Positions 19,839-29,533 of a DNA stretch of 64,000 nt are shown piece after piece. The notes under the pieces were generated by a model, which saw nothing but the letters and a program-made list of their open reading frames with translations, was not told the origin of the DNA and did no database searches. Each line of letters begins with the position of its first letter. Position 1 is the stretch's first letter. A program made the translations under genes and the position numbers. Location: assembly GCA_947500555.1 (NCBI GenBank), contig CANMSE010000003.1:62001-126000 (forward strand). The letters are read 5' to 3'. This stretch comes from an uncultured Fulvivirga sp. (GTDB lineage: Bacteria > Bacteroidota > Bacteroidia > Cytophagales > Cyclobacteriaceae).

Positions 19839-20936
19839 GTGAATATATTAGAAATATGTCTGGGGGAAGGGTTAGGAGGACTGGAGCTTTACTTTAGGAA
19901 CTGCTGTACACACTTAGCCAAAGCAGATAAGGTTGTATCCGTCACATACAAGGGGTCGAGACTTGATCAAATAGCAAATAGAGAGGATCAATATCATTAC
20001 TCACTTTCTTCTAAAAGTAAAATATTCTCTTTAGCTGCTATTCGACAGTTACTAGGAATTATTAAAAAAGAAAATATTGAAGTCGTTCATATTCACCATA
20101 AGGAGGACTTGGCGATTATTGCTTGGGTCAAATTACTTTCGAAAGCTAATATTAAAATTGTACATACACGTCAAATGCAGCTCCCTGGAAGCAAAAAAGA
20201 CCCGTATCATAGGTTTGTGTATGGATCAATTGATTTATACATCGCAATATCTGATGGGTTAAAAGCAGAAGCTCAAAAGAAAATACCCATTCCAAAAGAC
20301 AGAATTATCAGGCTATATTATGGAGTTGAAAAAGCAAATAAAAACGATATTGATACATCTTTTTTACAAAAACGAGACAAGTTTAATATTGGTGTTTTTA
20401 GTCGAATTGAGTATCAAAAAGGCCAGCATTTGGTAATTGAAGCTTGCAATAAAATGCTTGAGTTAAGCCATGAAATCGAGGTTTATTTTGTTGGTGATAC
20501 TATGGATAGAGAATATGGGGATAAGCTAAAAGCAATGATACCTGAGCGTTTTTCTGAACGTTACCATTTCACGGGTTTTCATAAGAAACCCACCACTATA
20601 ATGCCCCTGTTCGATTTGATAATTATGCCTTCTAAGAATGAGACTTTTGGATTGGTTTTGGTGGAAGCTATGAGAGCCGGTGTTTCAGTCATAGGCACTA
20701 ATGCCGGAGGTGTACCTGAAATAATTGATCATGGTGAAACCGGGTTGCTATTTCCCTGGGGAGATGCCGAGGCGCTTGCTGAGCACATTAAGAAAAACAT
20801 TGAAGATACACCTTTCAGAAAACTAATGGCAATAAATGGTCAGATGAAAGCGGATGAAAATTTCGAAATAAATAAACATTTTGAAAGGCTCAAAGAGATT
20901 CTTTCAAAGCTTACTTCTTCTGAGCTAAGAGCATGA
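19839..20936 (+). CDS. Glycosyltransferase family 4 (GT-B), GTG start
   Basis: GLGGLELYFRN...NIGVFSRIEYQKGQHLVIEA...PSKNETFGLVLVEAMRAGVSVIGTNAGGVPEII. Confidence 0.93.
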   Translation: MNILEICLGEGLGGLELYFRNCCTHLAKADKVVSVTYKGSRLDQIANREDQYHYSLSSKSKIFSLAAIRQLLGIIKKENIEVVHIHHKEDLAIIAWVKLLSKANIKIVHTRQMQLPGSKKDPYHRFVYGSIDLYIAISDGLKAEAQKKIPIPKDRIIRLYYGVEKANKNDIDTSFLQKRDKFNIGVFSRIEYQKGQHLVIEACNKMLELSHEIEVYFVGDTMDREYGDKLKAMIPERFSERYHFTGFHKKPTTIMPLFDLIIMPSKNETFGLVLVEAMRAGVSVIGTNAGGVPEIIDHGETGLLFPWGDAEALAEHIKKNIEDTPFRKLMAINGQMKADENFEINKHFERLKEILSKLTSSELRA

Positions 20937-21777
20937 AAGTGGATTTGTAAGGAAATACTTCAAGAATGTTTTTAAGAAGCCACCGCTTGAATTTGGATTG
21001 ACCAGGCCGCACATGATATCCATTCCGTATTAGCTTTACATCATACCCATAATTAGCTTCGAGAAGCCTTTTAAGTTTATAAGGGTTATAGAAGAACAAA
21101 TGATGAAATGTGTCATAATGCTTGGCCTTTCTTTTTTTGAGGCCTATTGTATCTAAAAAAGATTTAAACTTATTTGCTAATGAATCGATATTAGGGCATG
21201 CAATGAAAAGTATACCGCCCTTTACCAATAGAGAGTGATTCTTTCTTAAATAATCTTGAGGATTTTTAGGGTGCTCAAGAACATGATGCATGTAGATGGC
21301 CCCATAACTCTCTTTCTCATAGTTGAGTTCTATAAAGTCACCAGACTTGACCTTGACATTCAATTTTTCCGATAGTTTTTGTGTGGTTGCAGAGTCTACA
21401 TCATATCCTTCAACTTGCCATCCACGCTTTATAGCCTGCCTTAATTCCCAGCCTTCACCACTGCCTATCGACAGAAGAGGGCTTTTGTTCTTGTCTACAA
21501 AACGTTCTATCTGAGATAAATAAAAATCATGCCCTTCAGTTAAGGCTTCTGCCCAGCCCGAAGTTTCTGCATAATTCTCCAGATCAACATATTTTGAATA
21601 ATAGTCCACCAGATACTGATCCGTATACTGAGGATTCATAAATTCAATTTGACACGATTGACACTTATTAATTACAATTCCTTTATAATCAGTCTTTGTG
21701 TCTTTTATACCTTCTGAATCGCACAAAGGGCAGGTAACTAGTTTTTCATCAAAATCTTTGGTCAAATCCAGAGTCAT
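20911..21777 (-). CDS. Class I SAM-dependent methyltransferase with N-terminal zinc-ribbon-like motif
   Basis: CPLCDSEG...CQSCQIEFMNP; LLSIGSGEGWELRQAIKRGWQVEGYDVD; GAIYMHHVLEHPKNPQDYLRKNHSLLVKGGILFIACPN. Confidence 0.9.
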   Translation of the reverse strand: MTLDLTKDFDEKLVTCPLCDSEGIKDTKTDYKGIVINKCQSCQIEFMNPQYTDQYLVDYYSKYVDLENYAETSGWAEALTEGHDFYLSQIERFVDKNKSPLLSIGSGEGWELRQAIKRGWQVEGYDVDSATTQKLSEKLNVKVKSGDFIELNYEKESYGAIYMHHVLEHPKNPQDYLRKNHSLLVKGGILFIACPNIDSLANKFKSFLDTIGLKKRKAKHYDTFHHLFFYNPYKLKRLLEANYGYDVKLIRNGYHVRPGQSKFKRWLLKNILEVFPYKSTFMLLAQKK

Positions 21778-21833
21778 TCTATTTAATTTTATACTTTCGA
21801 TGCTAAAATAGACAATTAATCCAAATACAAGTT

Positions 21834-22598
21834 TTGAGAATTTCAGGTGTCATCATTACCTACAATGAAGAAAATAATATTGAGCGGTGTCTCAAATCGT
21901 TGGAAGGTATAGTTGACGAAATTGTAGTTGTTGATTCTTTTTCTACCGATCGTACCAAAGAGATTTGCTTGTCTTACAACGTTAAATTTTCAGTGAATAA
22001 GTTTGAGGGTCATATCCAGCAAAAAAATCATGCTATGAGCCTGGCATCAAATAACATGATACTTTCTCTTGATGCAGATGAGGCATTATCAGAAGAACTA
22101 AGGAAATCTATACTACAGTTAAAGCTAAATTCACATAGTGACGAGAAAGCATTTTCATTTAATAGACTAACATCTTATTGTGGCCAGTGGATTTATCATT
22201 GCGGATGGTATCCTGACAAGAAAATACGCTTATGGAATAGAACTATTGGTAAGTGGGGTGGAGTAAACCCTCATGATAAAGTTGAAATAGCTGATAACGC
22301 TAATTCAAAACATGTGAAAGGAGACATTCTCCACTATTCATTTGAATCAATAAGCTCGCACGTGCAAACGGCCAATAACTTTTCAACGATAGCAGCTAAG
22401 GCAGCGTTTGAAAGAGGTAAAAAGGCAAACCTTGTATTACATATTATACTTAATCCGATTTTTACGTTTGTTTCAAAATATTTTCTTAAACTCGGTTTTT
22501 TAGATGGCTTCAATGGCTTTGTTATCTGCTATCTTTCGGCTGTTTCTAACTTTTTGAAGTACAGTAAATTAAGACAACTGAATAAGAGTGGTCAATAG
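21834..22598 (+). CDS. Glycosyltransferase family 2 (KdtX/WaaE-like), TTG start
   Basis: ISGVIITYNEENNIERCLKSLEGIVDEIVVVDSFSTDRTKEI...LSLDADEALSEEL. Confidence 0.92.
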   Translation: MRISGVIITYNEENNIERCLKSLEGIVDEIVVVDSFSTDRTKEICLSYNVKFSVNKFEGHIQQKNHAMSLASNNMILSLDADEALSEELRKSILQLKLNSHSDEKAFSFNRLTSYCGQWIYHCGWYPDKKIRLWNRTIGKWGGVNPHDKVEIADNANSKHVKGDILHYSFESISSHVQTANNFSTIAAKAAFERGKKANLVLHIILNPIFTFVSKYFLKLGFLDGFNGFVICYLSAVSNFLKYSKLRQLNKSGQ

Positions 22599-23544
22599 AA
22601 TATTAATTTCTCGTACAGATAGTATTGGTGATATCATACTTACATTACCAATGGCTGGGATTTTAAAAAAGCATTTTCCAGATTGCACCATTTTTTTTCT
22701 GGGGAATGACTATACAAAATCTATTATTGAGAACTCATCATTTATTGATCAATTTTTAAATGTTAAGGATCTAACTATAGAAGGGATCTGCCAATTGGAA
22801 TTAAATGCTGTAATTCATGTATTTCCAAATAAGGATGTAGCCAGGCTAGCCAAGAAAGCACAAGTTCCTATTCGTATAGGAACAAGCCACAGAGTTTTCC
22901 ATTGGGTCACTTGTAATAAACTAATTTCATTCAGTAGAAAGAAAAGTGATTTGCACGAAGCAATTCTTAATCTAAAGCTGATACAGCCTCTTGGAATTGA
23001 CTCAAGCTATAAAGTAGATGATCTTCCAAAATTCTATGGTTGGAAAGTCAGCGATACTTCTTTCAAAGAATTCGCTACTGACAAGTTCAATCTCGTTATA
23101 CACATGAAATCAAAGGGTAGTGCTGCGGAATGGCCAGTGTCTAATTATATGGAACTGGTTAAGACGCTACCAAAAGTCTATCAGGTTTATATTACTGGCA
23201 CCAAAGCTGAGGGTGAACTTATACAGAATGAGTGTCCTGAAATCATGAATCTTGAAAATGTCAAAGATGTTACAGGGTTATTTAATCTGAAAGATTTTAT
23301 AACCTTCATAGGTCATGCAGATGGTTTACTAGCTTGTAGTACGGGCCCTTTGCATATAGCCGCTGCAAGTGGTATACATGCTTTGGGGCTTTACCCTGAT
23401 CAAAAGCCCATGCATGCAGGGCGATGGGCTCCAATAGGAGAAAAGGCCCAATTTATAGAATCTAATATTATAGAGTCCAACGGTAAAAGTTATTTAAATA
23501 CGGATGTTCAGGAGGTTTTAAGTGTTATTGAAAGTTGGAGGTAG
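22588..23544 (+). CDS. Glycosyltransferase family 9, GTG start
   Basis: RILISRTDSIGDIILTLPMAGILKKHFPDCTIFFLG; LLACSTGPLHIAAASGIHALGLYP. Confidence 0.92.
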   Translation: MVNRILISRTDSIGDIILTLPMAGILKKHFPDCTIFFLGNDYTKSIIENSSFIDQFLNVKDLTIEGICQLELNAVIHVFPNKDVARLAKKAQVPIRIGTSHRVFHWVTCNKLISFSRKKSDLHEAILNLKLIQPLGIDSSYKVDDLPKFYGWKVSDTSFKEFATDKFNLVIHMKSKGSAAEWPVSNYMELVKTLPKVYQVYITGTKAEGELIQNECPEIMNLENVKDVTGLFNLKDFITFIGHADGLLACSTGPLHIAAASGIHALGLYPDQKPMHAGRWAPIGEKAQFIESNIIESNGKSYLNTDVQEVLSVIESWR

Positions 23545-24115
23545 AATTCTCAAACTTCCTCAGCTCTACATAAAGCCTATCAATTGGTAATCCCACCACG
23601 TTAAAATAGGAGCCTTCTATTTTTTCTATACCAATCATTCCGATCCATTCTTGGATCCCATAGGCACCTGCCTTATCAAAAGGTTTATACTTTGAAACGT
23701 AATAAGTTATTTCTGCTGGTTCAAGTACTTTGAAATGGACCTGAGTAATAGAAGAAAATGTTCTTATAGCCTGATTATCCTTTAATGTGACCGCGGTAAT
23801 GACTTCATGCATACGTCCACTTAATAACTCAAGCATTGAAATTGCTTCTGAATTACTTTCAGGTTTGCCCAATACCAGCTTATCTACTTTTACAACAGTA
23901 TCAGATGTTATTAAAATTTTGTCTTCTAAATCAATATTAAATGCATCTGCTTTTTTTCTGGAAATATAAGCCGCCACATCCTGGGCAGGAAGGTCGTCTG
24001 GAAATGACTCATCTGTTTCCTTCGTCAGTATTTCAAAGTCAAAACCTGCTTCCCGAAGTAGTTGCTGCCTCCGTGGAGATTTAGAAGCAAGAATGAGCGG
24101 GCGACTGAAATTCAT
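23525..24115 (-). CDS. maf: Maf family nucleotide pyrophosphatase
   Basis: LILASKSPRRQQLLREAGFDFEI; ISRKKADAF; ITSDTVVKVDKLVLGKP; DKAGAYGIQEW. Confidence 0.96.
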   Translation of the reverse strand: MNFSRPLILASKSPRRQQLLREAGFDFEILTKETDESFPDDLPAQDVAAYISRKKADAFNIDLEDKILITSDTVVKVDKLVLGKPESNSEAISMLELLSGRMHEVITAVTLKDNQAIRTFSSITQVHFKVLEPAEITYYVSKYKPFDKAGAYGIQEWIGMIGIEKIEGSYFNVVGLPIDRLYVELRKFENSTSNFQ

Positions 24116-25382
24116 CTTCCTTTATTGATCCAAACAAAAAACCACAAATTACTTTAGGATAAAAGTAGGTAGACTTTTGAGGCATAGTGTAACCGCTGTA
24201 ACAGACCTTCTTTACTTCTTCCATAGATAGATCATTGGTGATAATTCCCATTTGGACTTCACCAGTCAAAACTTTTGCATGGCAATCACTAAAACTTCTA
24301 TCGAATTCTAGATTATCACACTTACGCTGATCTTTCCCCAAAATTCCAAGAGCTTTTTCAATGATGAAGTAATGCATGACAGTTAGATCCAATTCTTTAA
24401 TTTCTCTTGGGAAACTCCAGGAGATTTCAGAAATCATGTCAGGCTTAAGCCTGATTTTTATTGCAAAGTCTTTGAAGAGAAGACCAAAAGCCCATTGCTT
24501 ACCTAATATAATTTCATTAATACTGTGGGCTTCTTCTACAGGTTTGAAAATGAAATATGGCTCCAATTTTTTTAATACATGATCTGGAGAAAAGTTTTCG
24601 AGGTTTTTGATAAGCCTATGAGTAGGCAAAATGCGTAAATCATCTGCTTCGGTATTGGTCAAGAACATCATATGGTAGTTGTACCCTTCCTCACCTGTAT
24701 GATTTTCATTTTCCTTCATCATCTTCTTGCGGTACATCAAAGAGCCCTCGTAACGATGATGGCCATCAGCTAGAATAATTTGTTTACTATCAATAAGTTT
24801 TAAGAATTTTTTGATTATTTCAGCATCATGGATCACACTTAAAACATCTCGAACCCCCTGATAATCTTCCGTTTCGTAAATAGGGTTGAGCATGCTCTCA
24901 TCCATGTATTTTTCTAATTCAAAATTTTCATCAGTATATAGTCCATGAGTAGGACTTACGTTAAGTTGTGTTTCTTCAAGAATTTCTATGCGGTCGTTTA
25001 CCGATCCTGGCATAGTATTTTCATGCCTCAGAATAACTCTTTCATCCCAATCATAAGCTTTGATATAGCTTATAAAACCTTTCCGACAATATTCATGATG
25101 GCTTCCCGGTAAGGTGAAATACTGATAGTATACATAAATGCCATATATATTATCTCTTTTTAAAACACCTTCATTTTTCCAGTTAGATAGGGTTTCTTTG
25201 GCTTTTTTTGCTGCATTTGGGCCTTTAGGGACAGATAAGTGGATACTACTGAGTGGGTTTTGATAGAGCTTATTTCGTTGGCGTTCTGAAACAACATCAA
25301 AGAGAGGTGAGGCTAACCCTTCTATATTTTTCGCTACTTCATTATTGTAACGCCAAGCACGAATTGGTTTTATTTCGGCCAT
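24081..25382 (-). CDS. DUF1015 domain-containing protein
   Basis: IKPIRAWRYN...ASPLFDVVSERQRNKLYQNPLSSIHLSVP; ILADGHHRYEGSLMYR. Confidence 0.92.
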   Translation of the reverse strand: MAEIKPIRAWRYNNEVAKNIEGLASPLFDVVSERQRNKLYQNPLSSIHLSVPKGPNAAKKAKETLSNWKNEGVLKRDNIYGIYVYYQYFTLPGSHHEYCRKGFISYIKAYDWDERVILRHENTMPGSVNDRIEILEETQLNVSPTHGLYTDENFELEKYMDESMLNPIYETEDYQGVRDVLSVIHDAEIIKKFLKLIDSKQIILADGHHRYEGSLMYRKKMMKENENHTGEEGYNYHMMFLTNTEADDLRILPTHRLIKNLENFSPDHVLKKLEPYFIFKPVEEAHSINEIILGKQWAFGLLFKDFAIKIRLKPDMISEISWSFPREIKELDLTVMHYFIIEKALGILGKDQRKCDNLEFDRSFSDCHAKVLTGEVQMGIITNDLSMEEVKKVCYSGYTMPQKSTYFYPKVICGFLFGSIKEDEFQSPAHSCF

Positions 25383-25385
25383 ATA

Positions 25386-26879
25386 TTAGCTCCAGGATCG
25401 TCTTCTCCACTTACTTTTTGCTTCAGTAAGTTGATTCACACTTTTATTTTGGTGCGGTGTGGAAATAATTTTAGCTGCTAAAGCCACCGCCACTTCTTCC
25501 TCTTTTTTATCAAGAGATTGCTCCAAATCTTCAACCTTATAATGTTCATCTACAAATTTTGTATTGAAATGACCACTTATGAAAGACTCATGATTTAAAA
25601 CTAATCTACAGAAAGGAAGGGTCGTTTCTATGCCTGTAATTTCATATTCTTCAATGGCTCTAAGAGTTCTCTTAATTGCTTTATCTCGGGTATCCGCATA
25701 AACAGAGAGCTTAGCAATCATTGGATCATAATATATAGGTATTTCCATTCCTTCTTCAAAACCATCATCTACTCTTATTCCGGGGCCTTGGGGTCTTCGG
25801 TATGTTTCTAGAGTTCCTATATCAGGAAGGAAATTATTAGCAGGATCTTCTGCATATACTCTTAATTCAATGGCATGACCTGTAAATGATAGGTCTTCCT
25901 GTTTGAATGGTAATACCTCACCTTCGGCTATTCTTATTTGCTCTTTTACAAGATCTACTCCAGTTATTTCTTCAGTAACAGGATGCTCTACTTGCAATCT
26001 TGTATTCATCTCAAGAAAATAGAAATTTAATTGATCATCGACAATAAACTCCACAGTACCTGCTCCATAATAATTGCAAGCTTTGGCAACACCTACAGCT
26101 GCTTTTCCCATAGCCTCTCGTACTTCTGGTGTCAAACATGAAGAAGGTGCTTCTTCAATTACTTTTTGATGTCGTCTTTGTATTGAACACTCACGTTCAA
26201 ATAAATGAACAATATTTCCATGCTGATCTCCGAGTATTTGGAATTCAATGTGTTTGGGAGAGTTAACAAATTTCTCAATAAAAACAGCTCCATCTGCAAA
26301 TGCGGACTTTGCTTCGCTAATGGCTCTGTCCATTTGCTCTTCAAATTCTGCTTCATTTTCAACGATCCGCATTCCTTTTCCACCACCTCCGGCACTTGCT
26401 TTAATAAGTATTGGATAACCGATTTTACTGGCTATAGATTTAGCTTCATCTACATCATCAATATCTTTTTCTGTGCCAGGCACAAGAGGTACATCAAATT
26501 TTGATACCGCAGCCTTTGCTGCAAGTTTTGAGCCCATTGTTTCAATAGCTTCTGGAGAAGGACCTATAAATAGTATGCCATTATCTGTAACCGTTTTAGC
26601 AAATCCCGCATTTTCGGATAAGAATCCATAACCCGGATGTATGGCATCTACATTTAATTTTTTACATGTAGCTATTATTTTTTCAACATTCAGGTAGGAC
26701 TGTGCTGATGGAGGAGGGCCGACACAAACAGCTTCATCAGCATAACGAACATGAAGAGCATTTCTATCCGCCTCACTGTATATAGCTACTGTTTTAATAC
26801 CAAGCTCTTTGGATGTTCGCATGATGCGAAGAGCTATCTCACCTCTATTGGCAACTAATATTTTTTTGATTTTGGTCAT
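25386..26879 (-). CDS. accC: Biotin carboxylase (acetyl/acyl-CoA carboxylase subunit)
   Basis: KKILVANRGEIALRIMRTSKELGIKTVAIYSEADRNALHVRYADEAVCVGPP; ATP-grasp motifs; EMNTRLQVEHPVTEEITGVDLV. ATG at 26879 preferred over the TTG at 26885. Confidence 0.93.
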   Translation of the reverse strand: MTKIKKILVANRGEIALRIMRTSKELGIKTVAIYSEADRNALHVRYADEAVCVGPPPSAQSYLNVEKIIATCKKLNVDAIHPGYGFLSENAGFAKTVTDNGILFIGPSPEAIETMGSKLAAKAAVSKFDVPLVPGTEKDIDDVDEAKSIASKIGYPILIKASAGGGGKGMRIVENEAEFEEQMDRAISEAKSAFADGAVFIEKFVNSPKHIEFQILGDQHGNIVHLFERECSIQRRHQKVIEEAPSSCLTPEVREAMGKAAVGVAKACNYYGAGTVEFIVDDQLNFYFLEMNTRLQVEHPVTEEITGVDLVKEQIRIAEGEVLPFKQEDLSFTGHAIELRVYAEDPANNFLPDIGTLETYRRPQGPGIRVDDGFEEGMEIPIYYDPMIAKLSVYADTRDKAIKRTLRAIEEYEITGIETTLPFCRLVLNHESFISGHFNTKFVDEHYKVEDLEQSLDKKEEEVAVALAAKIISTPHQNKSVNQLTEAKSKWRRRSWS

Positions 26880-26965
26880 GGTCAATTGAAGAAAAATGGG
26901 CTTTTCACAATGCTAAATAATTAATTTATGAATTCTAAATGTACAATTTATTAAACGTAGCTTAT

Positions 26966-26997
26966 TTTGCCTAAACATTTAAATAATGTTAGCTTTG
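26966..26997 (+). promoter_or_regulatory. Bacteroidetes-type promoter (TTTG-N20-TAnnTTTG)
   Basis: TTTG at 26966-26969, 20-nt spacer, TAGCTTTG at 26990-26997. Confidence 0.6.
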
Positions 26998-27043
26998 TGT
27001 GTTTTTAGTGAAAGGAAAGAATAGAATTAAACAAAAGATCAGA

Positions 27044-28291
27044 GTGGATTTATTCGAAAAATTAAATGTTGCAGAAGGGCCGTTGGGAAAGTTCTCACAC
27101 TTGCCGAAAGATTATTTCATGTTTCCAAAACTTGAGGGAGAAATTGCTCCTAGAATGAAGTTCAATGGAAAAGAAGTCTTAACATGGAGTTTGAATAATT
27201 ATTTAGGGCTTGCGAATCACCCTGAAGTAAGAAAGGCAGATGCAGATGCAGCTGCTGAATGGGGTCTTGCATATCCTATGGGAGCAAGAATGATGTCTGG
27301 AAATTCTGTTAATCACATAAAATTAGAAGAAGAATTAGCTGACTTTATTAAGAAAGAGTCTGTAATGCTTCTTAACTATGGTTATCAGGGTGTTGTATCA
27401 ATTATCGATGCTGTTGTTGATCGTAAGGATGTTATTGTGTATGATGCTGAGTCTCATGCATGTATAATTGATGGGCTAAGATTACATATCGGTAAACGCT
27501 TTGTTTATCCACATAACAATATCGAAAATCTTGAAACTCAATTAAAGAGAGCCAAGAGAATTACAGATGAAACCGGAGGTGGAATACTTGTAATCACTGA
27601 GGGAGTATTTGGAATGTCAGGAAATCAGGGCGATCTAAAAAGTGTTGTAGCTCTTAAAAAGAAATATGACTTCAGATTATTTGTAGATGACGCTCATGGC
27701 TTCGGAACACAGGGAGAAACTGGAGCCGGCACAGGAGAGGGGCAAGGCGTTCAAGATGACATTGATCTTTATTTTTCAACTTTTGCCAAATCTATGGCTA
27801 GTATAGGGGCATTTGTAGGAGGTGATGAAAAAATCATCACTTATTTGCGTTATACCATGAGGTCTCAAATTTATGCAAAATCATTGCCTATGCCTTTGGT
27901 GGTAGGTGCTTTAAAACGTCTGGAGTTACTTAAAACAAAACCTGAACTGAAAGATAAGTTGTGGACCATAGTGAATGCACTTCAGTCAGGGCTTAAGAAA
28001 CATGGTTTTGACATTGGTTCTACTAAGTCATGTGTAACCCCTGTTATATTCCATGGTGGAATTGGCGAGGGTGGAAATATGACTGTTGACCTAAGAGAGA
28101 ATTATGGAATATTCTGTTCTATGGTTGTATATCCGGTTGTGCCAAAAGACATAATTATGCTGAGATTGATACCTACAGCAGCACACACTTTGGAAGATGT
28201 TGAGGAAACAATTAATGCTTTCGCAAGTGTTAAGAAGAAGTTGGATGATGGAGTGTATAAGCGCGAAGAAATTATGGCGATAACCAGATAA
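27044..28291 (+). CDS. PLP-dependent alpha-oxoamine synthase family enzyme (serine palmitoyltransferase/KBL-like)
   Basis: WSLNNYLGLANHPEVR, VDDAHGFGTQGETGAGTGEGQGV, FSTFAKSMASIGAFVGG. The track ORF begins at GTG 26999, but GTG 27044 fits the promoter and the family N-terminus better. Confidence 0.85.
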   Translation: MDLFEKLNVAEGPLGKFSHLPKDYFMFPKLEGEIAPRMKFNGKEVLTWSLNNYLGLANHPEVRKADADAAAEWGLAYPMGARMMSGNSVNHIKLEEELADFIKKESVMLLNYGYQGVVSIIDAVVDRKDVIVYDAESHACIIDGLRLHIGKRFVYPHNNIENLETQLKRAKRITDETGGGILVITEGVFGMSGNQGDLKSVVALKKKYDFRLFVDDAHGFGTQGETGAGTGEGQGVQDDIDLYFSTFAKSMASIGAFVGGDEKIITYLRYTMRSQIYAKSLPMPLVVGALKRLELLKTKPELKDKLWTIVNALQSGLKKHGFDIGSTKSCVTPVIFHGGIGEGGNMTVDLRENYGIFCSMVVYPVVPKDIIMLRLIPTAAHTLEDVEETINAFASVKKKLDDGVYKREEIMAITR

Positions 28292-28397
28292 AAAAGTTAA
28301 AAAAAATGCTTTATCTGGTTGAATTAACAACATTTTAGCTATATTGGCACTTGAAAATAATAACTGAAATTTTTCAATAACCTTAAAATTATCAAGC

Positions 28398-28574
28398 ATG
28401 AAAAAATTTGATGAACTAAAAAATTTAGTGATGGATTTGGAGTCTGACTTCGAAAAATTCTATGACAAAAAGAACAACGCTGCGGGAACTAGAGTGAGAA
28501 AGGGAATGCAAGAATTAAAGAATATGGCGCAAGCTATAAGAGTTGAAGTTCAAGATATGAAGAACAAGGGTTAA
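28398..28574 (+). CDS. Histone H1-like protein (Hc1 family), 58 aa
   Basis: ATG-to-TAA frame: MKKFDELKNLVMDLESDFEKFYDKKNNAAGTRVRKGMQELKNMAQAIRVEVQDMKNKG; below the ORF track's size cutoff. Confidence 0.88.
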   Translation: MKKFDELKNLVMDLESDFEKFYDKKNNAAGTRVRKGMQELKNMAQAIRVEVQDMKNKG

Positions 28575-28600
28575 TCCTTCTTAAATCATATAATAAAAAA

Positions 28601-28625
28601 GGTGGTCATTTGACCACCTTTTTTA
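28601..28625 (+). terminator. Rho-independent terminator (possibly bidirectional)
   Basis: AAAAAA-GGTGGTCA-TT-TGACCACC-TTTTTTT, between the Hc1 gene and convergent dapA. Confidence 0.92.
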
Positions 28626-28648
28626 TTTATAAATACTTTATAACTGCG

Positions 28649-29533
28649 CTAATACCCCATTCTGGCATATGTAGTTGCAATTTTTGCTTGCAATTCTTTA
28701 GAGGCCGATAGCAAAGGCATTCTTACTACATCCTCGCAAACCCCTTGAAGTTCGAGTAGGTGTTTAATGCCTACAGGGTTACTCTCAACATACATCAACT
28801 GATTTATTTCCAATAATTTGAAAGCAGCTTTTGCAGCAAAGGAAAAATCATTGCTTAAGACACTATTTTTTATTTCGAGAAAAATATCTGCAAATGAATT
28901 TGCCAAAACAGAGATCACACCATGAGCTCCAATAGAATATAATGGAACGGTCAATGTATCATCTCCTGAAATCAATAGAAAGTCTTGCGGTTTAGCATAA
29001 CTTATTTCCATTGCCTGCTCAATACTCCCTGAGGCTTCTTTTACTCCAATAATATTTGGATGTCCGGCCAATTCAATGGTTGTTTTCGATGTCAAATTAG
29101 AAGCTGTACGGCCTGGGACATTATATAAAATTACAGGGATAGGGCTTGTGTCAGCCACTTTTCTGAAATGCGCAATAATTCCATCTTGGGAAGGTTTATT
29201 GTAATATGGACTTACAGATAAAATAGCATCGACTCCATTCAAGTTCGTGGAGGAAACAGTATCCAACACTTGTTGAGTATTATTTCCACCTATACCATAA
29301 ACGATAGGTAGTCTTTTTGAGTTGTTCCCTTTTACAAACTCAAGTATTTCCAGCTTCTCTTGCTGGGTTGTGGTAGTAGATTCTCCGGTTGTACCTTGAA
29401 CAACGTAATAATCAACTCCTTTCTCAGCAGTAAATTCTAATAACTTTTTAAGTCCATTAAAATCAATAGATTCATCTTCATTGAATGGTGTTACAAGTGC
29501 TACACCAGTACCATGGAGTCTTTTGTTTTCCAT
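28649..29533 (-). CDS. dapA: 4-hydroxy-tetrahydrodipicolinate synthase
   Basis: LHGTGVALVTPFNEDESIDFNGL; VVQGTTGESTTTTQQEKLEILEF; YYNKPSQDGIIAHFRKVADTSPIPVILYNVPGRT. Confidence 0.96.
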   Translation of the reverse strand: MENKRLHGTGVALVTPFNEDESIDFNGLKKLLEFTAEKGVDYYVVQGTTGESTTTTQQEKLEILEFVKGNNSKRLPIVYGIGGNNTQQVLDTVSSTNLNGVDAILSVSPYYNKPSQDGIIAHFRKVADTSPIPVILYNVPGRTASNLTSKTTIELAGHPNIIGVKEASGSIEQAMEISYAKPQDFLLISGDDTLTVPLYSIGAHGVISVLANSFADIFLEIKNSVLSNDFSFAAKAAFKLLEINQLMYVESNPVGIKHLLELQGVCEDVVRMPLLSASKELQAKIATTYARMGY

